Origin: Oscillospiraceae bacterium
GTDB lineage: Bacteria; Bacillota; Clostridia; Oscillospirales; CAG-382
Assembly (NCBI GenBank): GCA_015063885.1
Contig: SVTH01000006.1
Location: 1 to 64,000, forward strand
Length of the DNA: 64,000 nt
Reading direction: 5' to 3'
Shown: piece after piece, positions 16,891-24,041 of the stretch
Layout of the letters: every line of letters starts with the position of its first letter
Position numbering within the stretch: the first letter of the stretch is position 1
Notes under the pieces: model-generated
Told to the model about the DNA's origin: nothing
Database searches by the model: none
What the model saw: only the letters and a program-made list of their open reading frames with translations
Position numbers and translations under genes: made by a program

Positions 16891-16930
16891 GAAAATGAAA
16901 ATCCGCTCCGGGGCTTTTCCCGAAGCGGAT
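16891..16930 (-). terminator. Terminator of the phage-like gene pair
   Basis: ATCCGCT (16901-16907) and AGCGGAT (16924-16930) with inner CGGG/CCCG pairing, followed on the minus strand by TTTCATTTT. It lies just past the stop of the 106-residue gene. Confidence 0.8.
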
Positions 16931-16937
16931 CTCCTTT

Positions 16938-17258
16938 TTACCCTCTGCGGAGGATGGATGCGCAGATCTGATTGGTGGAAAGATACCGTTTCCCTGCTTC
17001 GCCCCGCAACCGCAGATAGAAGGGCGTTTCCGATTCCGCAAAGCCTTGGGGGATCAGACACGTGCCCTCTTCCAGGGGCAATCGTTCAAGCTCCCCGCTC
17101 TCTCTCCAAAGCAAAGCGTATTTGTGACAAAACCCCTCCCAATCGGGAGAAAGCTCCGCCCGAAGCCGCAAAGAGCAGGCTTCACGGGGCAAAACGGGGA
17201 CGGACAGCAGCCGCAGCTCTCCCCCTTCCGCCGTTACGGTCATTACGTATTCCTGCAT
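16938..17258 (-). CDS. Phage-structural-like protein, paralogue of the repeat protein's N-terminus
   Basis: 106 residues, no signal peptide. It aligns along its length with the first 105 residues of the neighbouring repeat protein: ETPFYLRLRGEAGKRYLSTN matches EKPFYLRFTGEDGGVCLQTN, and both continue xICASI/ALCASF. The pattern of a small beta domain resembles N-terminal domains of phage tail or baseplate proteins. GGAGG is 6 nt upstream and the gap to the previous gene is 12 nt. The function is unknown; a duplication of the domain in the adjacent gene is evident. Confidence 0.7.
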   Translation of the reverse strand: MQEYVMTVTAEGGELRLLSVPVLPREACSLRLRAELSPDWEGFCHKYALLWRESGELERLPLEEGTCLIPQGFAESETPFYLRLRGEAGKRYLSTNQICASILRRG

Positions 17259-17270
17259 ACGGTGCCTCCT

Positions 17271-18446
17271 TTATTTGAGCTGCAGACCGGTGTCGGCATC
17301 CCCCGCCGAAGTGTAAAATCCTTGCAGGACCATCTTGGAATAGGCGGTATTCGTGCTTCCCGCTTTGGGCACGTAGGTGCCCTCGATAGGTTCGCCCTCC
17401 GCATTGTGAGCTGTGATCCCTTGGTGCAACGTCTCGGGCGTTACCGTATCTTGTTCCGTGTTGGCGTTGTAAGGGTTCACGTAAGTGCCTTCGATGAGAG
17501 CGCCTGCCGCATCGTGTGCCGTCACGCCTTTGTGCAAGGTCTCCGGCGTCACCGTGTCTTGTTCCGTGTTGGCGTTGTAGGGGTTCACGTAAGTGCCCTC
17601 GATGGGAGCGCCTGCCGCATCGTGTGCCGTCACGCCTTTGTGCAAGGTCTCCGGCGTGACAGTGTCTTGTTCCGTATTGGCATTGTAAGGGTTCACGTAA
17701 GTGCCCTCGATGGGAGCGCCCGCCGCATCGTGTGCCGTCACGCCCTTGTGCAGGGTCTCCGGCGTCACCGTGTCCTCTTCCGTGTTGGCGTTGTAGAGGT
17801 TCACATAAGTGCCCTCGATGAGAGCGCCTTCTGCGTTATGAGCTGTCACACCCTTGTGCAAGGTCTCCGGCGTGACTGTGTCTTGTTCCGTGTTGGCGTT
17901 GTAGGGGTTGACGTAGGTGCCTTCGATGAGAGCGCCTTCTGCGTTATGGGCTGTCACACCCTTGTGCAGGGTCTCCGGCGTCACCGTGTCGGCGGTGGTA
18001 TCCACGGTGAACACGTCCACTGTCAGATCCTCGCCGAACAGCATGCTCTCCGTGGGGTAAACGCCGTTTTCCGTAATGCGGTAGCTGCCGTGATAAACGT
18101 CGTAGGCGGGTTCTCTTCCCTCTCCCCGCAGATCTCCAAAGGAGGCGCAAAGGGCGTTGGTCTGCAAGCAAACTCCGCCGTCCTCCCCCGTAAACCGCAG
18201 GTAAAAGGGCTTTTCCGAGCGGGTGAACGCCGAGGGGATGGCCACCTCTCCGCTGTCATCCAGCAAAAACTGGAGCATCACCTCGCCCTCCCGCCAAAGG
18301 GTGAGCTTTCTCTGGGGGAAATCCGCCCAGGCCTTGTCAAAGGAAACGGACAGATACACCACCCCGCGGGAGCCCTCCGCAACGGTGGGAATGGCGCCCG
18401 CAACCGCTTTTTCGCCTTCCACGTGCACTTGGAAGTATACTTTCAT
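17271..18446 (-). CDS. Tandem-repeat protein with phage-structural-like N-terminus
   Basis: 391 residues. Residues 1-105 form a small beta domain shared with the downstream gene, 115-150 resemble a phage-tail linker (YHGSYRITENGVYPTESMLF), and 153-360 are six 36-residue repeats of the form DTVTPETLHKGVTAHDAAG-IEGTYVNPYNAN. Such TAHDAxGxxIxG repeats occur in tail and other surface-exposed structural proteins of Firmicutes phages. No portal, capsid, terminase, lysis or integrase gene is nearby, so this looks like an isolated or domesticated element. AAAGGAG precedes the ATG. Confidence 0.75.
   Translation of the reverse strand: MKVYFQVHVEGEKAVAGAIPTVAEGSRGVVYLSVSFDKAWADFPQRKLTLWREGEVMLQFLLDDSGEVAIPSAFTRSEKPFYLRFTGEDGGVCLQTNALCASFGDLRGEGREPAYDVYHGSYRITENGVYPTESMLFGEDLTVDVFTVDTTADTVTPETLHKGVTAHNAEGALIEGTYVNPYNANTEQDTVTPETLHKGVTAHNAEGALIEGTYVNLYNANTEEDTVTPETLHKGVTAHDAAGAPIEGTYVNPYNANTEQDTVTPETLHKGVTAHDAAGAPIEGTYVNPYNANTEQDTVTPETLHKGVTAHDAAGALIEGTYVNPYNANTEQDTVTPETLHQGITAHNAEGEPIEGTYVPKAGSTNTAYSKMVLQGFYTSAGDADTGLQLK
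17367..17990 (-). repeat. Six 108-bp tandem repeats inside the repeat protein gene
   Basis: Six in-frame units of 108 bp, the last one truncated after the TYV codons. The units are highly similar at DNA level and differ mainly at alternating codons (Asn-Ala-Glu versus Asp-Ala-Ala, Ala versus Pro). The pattern implies expansion by unequal recombination, so copy number may vary between strains and short-read assemblies may collapse it. Confidence 0.92.
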
Positions 18447-18540
18447 ATAGGTTTCTCCTTTCCGGAAAGAAATGGAGGAGCACCTACAGCATAGCAGAAA
18501 AATCCATTCTTGTCATCCCGCAAAAATCCCGGAAAAATCC

Positions 18541-18581
18541 ACAAAAAAGAAAGCGCTCATCCCGGGAGGGAGAACGCTTTC
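18541..18581 (-). terminator. Terminator of the YfhO-like gene
   Basis: GAAAGCG (18549-18555) and CGCTTTC (18575-18581) enclose a GC-rich inner region and are followed on the minus strand by TTTTTTGTGG. Confidence 0.8.
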
Positions 18582-18587
18582 CGCATC

Positions 18588-21500
18588 TTATTTCTTTTTC
18601 TTAGTCTTGGTCTTTGCCTTGGGTTTTGCCTTGGCATTCGTCTTGGGTTCGGTCTCTTCCGTTACCGTGTCGCCCGCTTCGTAGTAGGTGCCTGCGAAGA
18701 AGGGGTAATCCGCCTTATGCTTTTTCTTGAGATACAGCACGGTCATATACACGATGAAGCCCAGAATGGCAACCACGGTGATCCCGGTACCCAGCCCGGA
18801 GCCGAAGGTCTTGTAGGTGAAGACGATCTCCACGTTTTCCCCTGCGGGAACCTCAACCGCCATAAAGCCGCCGAACACCGTGAGGATATCTACCTCTTTG
18901 CCGTCCACGGTAGCCGTCCAGCCGCCGGTGGAGGTGAGAAGCCCTGTGAGCCCCTTGTCAGCATCCCCGTACCAGCCGCCCTCGGCGGGAACGGAGAAGA
19001 AGACGATGTCGGTCTCCTCGGAGCTGTACTTGGCGGAGAAGCCGTCGGAATCCCAGGTGAAGTCGGTACAGGACATGGTCTTACGCTCCTCCACGGACTT
19101 CGTGAAGGTGCTGTAGTTGGCCGCCTTCCGCTTCAGCTTGCCCTCACAGCCCTCGTCGTTGGGGTCGTCCACGTACTCGTCCATAAACTGTGCGTAGTAG
19201 TCCGCCATATCGTCGGGAACCACCAGGTAGGTGCACAGCAGAACGGAACGCTGGAAGCCCCCGGAGATCTTCTGGAACTCCGTCTCCGTCATAAAGCCGT
19301 CGTAGCTGAAGCCCATGGTGAGGTAGTTGTCGTTGCGGTAGATGTCGAATTCGTTCTGGGTGCCGTAGTAGCTCCAGCCCTTCTCCAGCTTGAATTCTTC
19401 CTTGGAATAGGTGCGGTAGCCCTCCTTTTCCTCTACGAACGTCCAGGCGGGATCGTTTTCGTATTTCTCCAATTCCTCTTGGTTGTACAGAGAGCCCACG
19501 GCGTAGATCTTCTCCTCTGCGGAGGATGCACGGCTGCGGGCGTACACCCGATGGGTCTCGTCGACGGTCAGCTCCGTCCAATCGGCGCTGTTCTCGTAGT
19601 ATTCCAGGTCGTAAGCGTCGTCCTTTGCCACAAGGCGGTAGACGTTATCCTCCGTGTTGGAGGAGAAAATGCGGTAATTTGCCCGGGTTCCGATACGGCG
19701 GTAGGTGCCGCTGTTCTCGTAGGTCTTCAAGGAGTCCAGCGCGGGAATCTCCAAGGTCTCGAAAACGGCGCCCTCGTCGGTTTCGCTTCGGAACACGAAG
19801 AGGTCCTCGGAGGGAACGACCTCCTGCCAGGTCTCGGTAGCCAGCAGGGTCTCGATCTGCTCCCCGTCCGTCTTGCGGGACAGGAGGCGGTAGTCTCCGC
19901 TTTCGCTGTCAAGAAGCAGACAATCGTCCTCTGCGGGCGTCCACTTGCTCCAAGCGGCATCGCTCAGATACGCCTGCACCTCGGGAAGCTGTGTCACGTC
20001 GATCTGCTGATAGGCGGTGACGGTGCCGCTCTTATCCTTGGCGTAAAGGCGGACGTAATCGGAAAGGGTGATCTCCTTTGCGTCGGGGTCCTTTTCCAGG
20101 CGGGCAACGGCTTGGGTATCCTTCTCGTCCACCAAGCGGTAGAACGTGGCCTCCATGCCGTCGCTTCCCACTTCCTCCACAGCGAAGAGGCGGAAGCCGT
20201 CGATGGACTCCATCCGCTCCCACAGGGAGCTGTTTTCGTACTCCGACAGCCCGTTGGGGTCGTACAGAGAGATCTCTGCCACCTCGTCCCCGTTCTTGTA
20301 GATACGGACGCTGTCCTCCCGTTCCACCAACGTCCAAGCAGACTCCCCTTCCAGCTCCACGATCCGTTCCAGATCGTCGATCACGTTTTCGTAAAGGGTC
20401 TCTACCTTCCGCTTGTTGCTGGAGGTGCGGATGAAGGAATACTCCGTGGAGGTCATGGCGCGCAAGCCGTACCAGGAGCTGTAGGTGCGGGAGCCTACGG
20501 AGCGGTTATAGCCCAGCAGGTCGTAGAAGGTCATCAAGGAAGGCGGCACCACCGTGTGGAAGCACTCGATGGAGGGGTAATGCCAATAAATGTTCAGGTT
20601 GTCGATGGTGGAGATCTTGGAGGTGCGGTAGAAATCAATGCGGTAGAACTCTTCCTCCGCATCCGGCAGGATCACGTCCTCCCCACCTATCACCTGGTGC
20701 ACCATAAAGTCGCTGGTGTGGGAATGCTGTTTGCCGTTGATGATGTGGACGCAGCTGTAGACCACGATGCACAAAGAGGTGGTGAGCAGCAAAGCACGGG
20801 CAAACACCTTGGTGCCCCGGAAATGCTTGATCACGTACCACAGCAGGACGATCCCCGCCACGGCAATGGCGGTATAGATCCAGAAGCGCACGGGGAAGGG
20901 AGCTCTGCCCAACTGGATATCCGTAGCGTCGGTGGAGGGCTCGTCGTACCACAAAAGCCCCAAGGGCACCGCAATGGCGGCGATGGCCACAAGGCTGGCG
21001 GTCAAGGCGCCCTTCCAGCGGGTAGCCTTATTATCCAAGGCGATGATGGTGGCCACCACCATCATCAGCACCATCAGGTACATCCATCTGGCGTAGTAAG
21101 AGGAGTTCCCCAGGAAGAAAACGCTGTTCAGCCCCGGCACGAAGGAGCAGATCACCAAAAAGGGGATCAGAGCCTTCAGCCAATTACGGCGCTTGGTGGT
21201 GAAGAAGGCGAACACACCCGTCATACCGAAGAGGGGCAGGTAGGCGGAAATGGACGCCCAGCGCTCGGTGTGCCCGTAGAAGAAGTTCACACGGGAGGGA
21301 ATGTCCGGAGGGAAGAAGTAGGATTCCAGGATCTGGCCGTACCGTTGCCAATACAGACCGCCGTTCTTCCACCAGGCGACGATGTTCTTCAGCTCCGAGA
21401 AGGAGCGGGCGGTTCTGTCGTTCCCCAACAGCGCCAAGGCCCCCGGGAGGAACAGGATCATGCTCATGGCCGCACCGATCACCGCCTCCAGTGCCAACCC

Positions 21501-22223
21501 GAGGAACTTCTTCAGGGTCACGCGGAAGGAACGGTCGGAGAAGCGGAACAGGAAATAGATGATACAGAAGGCCACCTGCCCGGCGAACATAAAGTAGTTC
21601 ACCATGGCGTTGAGGCACACGGCGATGGCGAACACGCCCTTGCGGTTATTCTGAATGTATTCCTCCATACCGATGAGCAGTAAGGGGAACAGTGCCACCA
21701 CCTCGTGGAACTGATTGAAGAAGGTGTTGTAGATCTGGAAGCCGCAGAAGGCGTACAGTAAGGCGCCCAGGACGGCGTAATCCTTGTTTTTCACCCATCT
21801 TTGCAGATAGGCGTAAGCGATCAATGCGGCGGCGATGTACTTGATGATATACATAGGACCCATGAGATAGGGGGCCCAGGAGGAGGGGAACAGGCACATC
21901 ACCCAGAAGAAGGGGCTTCCCAGCATATAGTAGGAATAGCTTCCCACAAAGTTGGAGCCCATATCCGTGAACCAGTCCCAGCCGAAGTCTCCGCTGCGGA
22001 CCATCTCCACGCAGTGCTTATAGAAAGCGATCTGCTGGGCGTTGTAGTCTCCGTAATACAAATAGATCCCGTGGCCTGTACGCACCCATTCCCAGATAAT
22101 GAAGGGGATGGTGATACAGCAGGCGAGCACGGCAGAATATAAAAACGTTTTGCGGTAGTAATAATATTTACTTTGTCCCTCGGGCAACAGCTTGCCGTCG
22201 CGGATGGCTACGCTTTCCGTCAT
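18588..22223 (-). CDS. YfhO-family membrane protein with enlarged extracellular region
   Basis: About 1211 residues from the ATG at 22223 (an in-frame GTG at 22232 is too close to the AAAGGA site). The N-terminal half has about 12 transmembrane helices and the YfhO hallmarks (YYGDYNAQQIAFYKH, DMGSNFVGSYSYY, GFQIYNTFFNQFHE). YfhO proteins are GT-C-like enzymes linked to glycosylation of lipoteichoic acid or other envelope glycans. The family is usually about 850-900 residues; the extra length is an extracellular section with degenerate repeats of about 42 residues (about 620-950). One C-terminal helix and a Lys-rich cytoplasmic tail (KAKPKAKTKTKKKK) follow. Confidence 0.85.
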   Translation of the reverse strand: MTESVAIRDGKLLPEGQSKYYYYRKTFLYSAVLACCITIPFIIWEWVRTGHGIYLYYGDYNAQQIAFYKHCVEMVRSGDFGWDWFTDMGSNFVGSYSYYMLGSPFFWVMCLFPSSWAPYLMGPMYIIKYIAAALIAYAYLQRWVKNKDYAVLGALLYAFCGFQIYNTFFNQFHEVVALFPLLLIGMEEYIQNNRKGVFAIAVCLNAMVNYFMFAGQVAFCIIYFLFRFSDRSFRVTLKKFLGLALEAVIGAAMSMILFLPGALALLGNDRTARSFSELKNIVAWWKNGGLYWQRYGQILESYFFPPDIPSRVNFFYGHTERWASISAYLPLFGMTGVFAFFTTKRRNWLKALIPFLVICSFVPGLNSVFFLGNSSYYARWMYLMVLMMVVATIIALDNKATRWKGALTASLVAIAAIAVPLGLLWYDEPSTDATDIQLGRAPFPVRFWIYTAIAVAGIVLLWYVIKHFRGTKVFARALLLTTSLCIVVYSCVHIINGKQHSHTSDFMVHQVIGGEDVILPDAEEEFYRIDFYRTSKISTIDNLNIYWHYPSIECFHTVVPPSLMTFYDLLGYNRSVGSRTYSSWYGLRAMTSTEYSFIRTSSNKRKVETLYENVIDDLERIVELEGESAWTLVEREDSVRIYKNGDEVAEISLYDPNGLSEYENSSLWERMESIDGFRLFAVEEVGSDGMEATFYRLVDEKDTQAVARLEKDPDAKEITLSDYVRLYAKDKSGTVTAYQQIDVTQLPEVQAYLSDAAWSKWTPAEDDCLLLDSESGDYRLLSRKTDGEQIETLLATETWQEVVPSEDLFVFRSETDEGAVFETLEIPALDSLKTYENSGTYRRIGTRANYRIFSSNTEDNVYRLVAKDDAYDLEYYENSADWTELTVDETHRVYARSRASSAEEKIYAVGSLYNQEELEKYENDPAWTFVEEKEGYRTYSKEEFKLEKGWSYYGTQNEFDIYRNDNYLTMGFSYDGFMTETEFQKISGGFQRSVLLCTYLVVPDDMADYYAQFMDEYVDDPNDEGCEGKLKRKAANYSTFTKSVEERKTMSCTDFTWDSDGFSAKYSSEETDIVFFSVPAEGGWYGDADKGLTGLLTSTGGWTATVDGKEVDILTVFGGFMAVEVPAGENVEIVFTYKTFGSGLGTGITVVAILGFIVYMTVLYLKKKHKADYPFFAGTYYEAGDTVTEETEPKTNAKAKPKAKTKTKKKK

Positions 22224-22275
22224 GGGATTCACCGTTCCTTTCTTTCCATTTCAGTTCCCTTTTTACGTATGTTCT

Positions 22276-22304
22276 ATCTTACCCCAAAACAGAGAAAATG
22301 TCAA
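22276..22304 (-). promoter_or_regulatory. Promoter of the YfhO-like gene
   Basis: Minus strand TTGACA, 17 nt, TAAGAT, about 50 nt upstream of the ATG. Confidence 0.8.
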
Positions 22305-22316
22305 CCCCAAGGGAAC

Positions 22317-22346
22317 AAAAAAGCCCTCCCGTCGCAAGAAGGCTTT
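22317..22346 (-). terminator. Terminator of the small lipoprotein gene
   Basis: AAAGCC..GGGCTTT hairpin ending in TTTTTTGTTCC on the minus strand, directly after the stop codon. Confidence 0.75.
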
Positions 22347-22946
22347 CTATTCCTGGGTATTCACGTAGGTGAAGGAGGCGTTTTCCTTATCCGGCTTGAT
22401 GCGGATGGCAGTGGCCTTCAGCTGGGCGTAGGCTTCTTCACCCAAAAGCTCCTCGCCGCCGATCTCTTCCCCGCCGAACAGCCGCTCGTACAGATTATGG
22501 AGGGCTTGATCCTCCCCTGCGAACACGTCGGCGAACTCGCTCACCAGTTGTTTTTCCTCTTCCAGGCCGTCCACCGTCAGGGTCAGCTGCTCCAGCTTCA
22601 GGCTTACGGTGCCGTCGTCGTTCACCTCGTAGGTGCCGCTGATCCGCTCCGTCATCACGTAAGGGACTGCGGCGCCCTGGGCGTTCTCACCCGTAAGGTC
22701 GCTGACGGTATAGGAAAGGAAGGTACCGTCCTCCTTGAGCCGGAGGATCTCCCCGTCCCCTTCCACGGAAAGGTATTCACCGGTGAGAGGCGCATTCCCT
22801 TTTGCCGCTTCTTCCTCGGGAACGGAGGTCACGCCGGAAACCACGCCCACGGAGGACACGCAGGAGCCGTTCTCCCGCACCTGCATCCCGCAGGCACACA
22901 GCCCGGGCATCATGGCGCACAATGCCACCAGGAACCATTTTTTCAC
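22347..22946 (-). CDS. Lipoprotein of unknown function
   Basis: 199 residues from a GTG start with GAGAGGTG 7 nt upstream. The signal ends in the lipobox PGLCAC (Cys19). The mature protein has a beta-rich domain (LTGEYLSVEGDGEILRLKEDGTFLSYTV ... ISGTYEVNDDGTVSLKLEQL) like the DUF4923/lipocalin-like 'expected response' domains that many gut Clostridia export. It has its own promoter and terminator, so it is a single-gene unit. Confidence 0.75.
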   Translation of the reverse strand: MKKWFLVALCAMMPGLCACGMQVRENGSCVSSVGVVSGVTSVPEEEAAKGNAPLTGEYLSVEGDGEILRLKEDGTFLSYTVSDLTGENAQGAAVPYVMTERISGTYEVNDDGTVSLKLEQLTLTVDGLEEEKQLVSEFADVFAGEDQALHNLYERLFGGEEIGGEELLGEEAYAQLKATAIRIKPDKENASFTYVNTQE

Positions 22947-22982
22947 GGCGATTCACCTCTCTTTCGGGAATTTGATGAAGTT

Positions 22983-23011
22983 ATTTTACCACAGAAGAGA
23001 CGCCTTGTCAA
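22983..23011 (-). promoter_or_regulatory. Promoter of the small lipoprotein gene
   Basis: Minus strand TTGACA, 17 nt, TAAAAT, about 40 nt upstream of the GTG start. Confidence 0.85.
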
Positions 23012-23054
23012 CGCAGGAAACGGCGCCAAATGTAAACTTTTAGCGACAAGCCTA

Positions 23055-23083
23055 TTGCGAAAATGAAAAAAGAATGGTATACT
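23055..23083 (+). promoter_or_regulatory. Promoter of the kinase/beta-helix operon
   Basis: TTGCGA, 17 nt, TATACT, about 45 nt upstream of the kinase ATG. Confidence 0.75.
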
Positions 23084-23132
23084 GTCCGTGAAAGAAGAAA
23101 AAACCACCCATTACGAGGAAGGACGGAAGGCT

Positions 23133-24023
23133 ATGCACATTCTCAATTTCGGATCCCTGAACATTGACGAGATCTACCGCGTCCCCCATCTGGTGGCACC
23201 GGGAGAGACGGTCTCCTGCGCCCACAGACAGATCCAGCCCGGCGGAAAGGGCTTGAACCAGTCCATCGCCCTGGCAAAGGCAGGGGCCTCCGTGGTCCAT
23301 GCGGGCTGTGTGGGAGAGGACGGCGGGTTCCTGCGGGACACCCTGACGGCCAACGGGGTGGATATTTCCCATCTGAACACCGTGGACGTGCCCTCCGGCA
23401 GAGCGGTGATCCAGGTGGACGACAAGGGGCAAAACTCCATCGTGCACTTCCCCGGCGCCAATCGGTGCCTGGATGCCCACTACGTCCGCAAGGTGATGAC
23501 CTTCTTCGGCCCCAGTGACTGGATCCTGTTGCAGAACGAGATCTCCGGGGTAGGGGATATCCTTGAAATTGCCGCAGAGCGGGGTATGCACGTGGCCTTC
23601 AACCCCTCTCCCATCAGCAGCAATCTTCACTCCCTGCCCTTGGAAACCGTCTCCTGCCTGCTGGTGAACGAGGTGGAGGGCGCCGCCCTTTCCGGCTCCT
23701 CCCGTCCCGACGTGATGCTGGAGATCCTGCGGGAGAAGTTCCCCCGTGCCGCCATCGTCCTGACCCTTGGCGGAGACGGCGCCTATTACGCCGACAGCGA
23801 GCACACCGTTTACCAGGAGGCCCTGCCCGCCGTGGCGGTGGATACCACCGGTGCGGGAGACGTGTTTACGGGGTACCTTCTGGCTTCTCTGTCCTCCGGC
23901 GTGCTTCCCAGCGAGGCTATGTACACCGCCTCTCTTGCCGCCGCCTTGTCCATCACCAAGCCCGGCGCCTCCGCTTCCATCCCTTCCATGGAGGAAGTGA
24001 TCGAGTTTGCCAAGACCCTTTGA
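23133..24023 (+). CDS. Ribokinase-like PfkB-family sugar kinase
   Basis: 296 residues. It phosphorylates a free sugar, most like ribose, with ATP in the cytoplasm. The substrate loop GGKGLNQS (about 36-43) is close to the ribokinase GGKGANQA, and the PfkB signature DTTGAGDVFTG (about 245-255) with the catalytic Asp is intact. The start is set at the ATG giving MHILNFGSLNIDE, the standard N-terminus; the longer open frame has no ribosome site. It is followed after 18 nt by a secreted beta-helix protein, suggesting release of a sugar outside and its use inside. Confidence 0.88.
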   Translation: MHILNFGSLNIDEIYRVPHLVAPGETVSCAHRQIQPGGKGLNQSIALAKAGASVVHAGCVGEDGGFLRDTLTANGVDISHLNTVDVPSGRAVIQVDDKGQNSIVHFPGANRCLDAHYVRKVMTFFGPSDWILLQNEISGVGDILEIAAERGMHVAFNPSPISSNLHSLPLETVSCLLVNEVEGAALSGSSRPDVMLEILREKFPRAAIVLTLGGDGAYYADSEHTVYQEALPAVAVDTTGAGDVFTGYLLASLSSGVLPSEAMYTASLAAALSITKPGASASIPSMEEVIEFAKTL

Positions 24024-24041
24024 TAACGGAAAGGATCTTTT

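Noticed and set aside
17367..17990. Regular 108-bp repeats that could suggest a CRISPR array
   Set aside because: The units are contiguous, in frame and protein-coding, with no unique spacers and no cas genes nearby.
16938..18446. Active prophage or gene transfer agent
   Set aside because: Only two structural-like genes are present; no integrase, capsid, terminase or lysis gene and no att-like duplication was seen.
18510..21683. 1057-codon open frame antisense to the YfhO gene
   Set aside because: It mirrors codon bias of the YfhO gene on the other strand, has no ribosome site and no recognisable domain.
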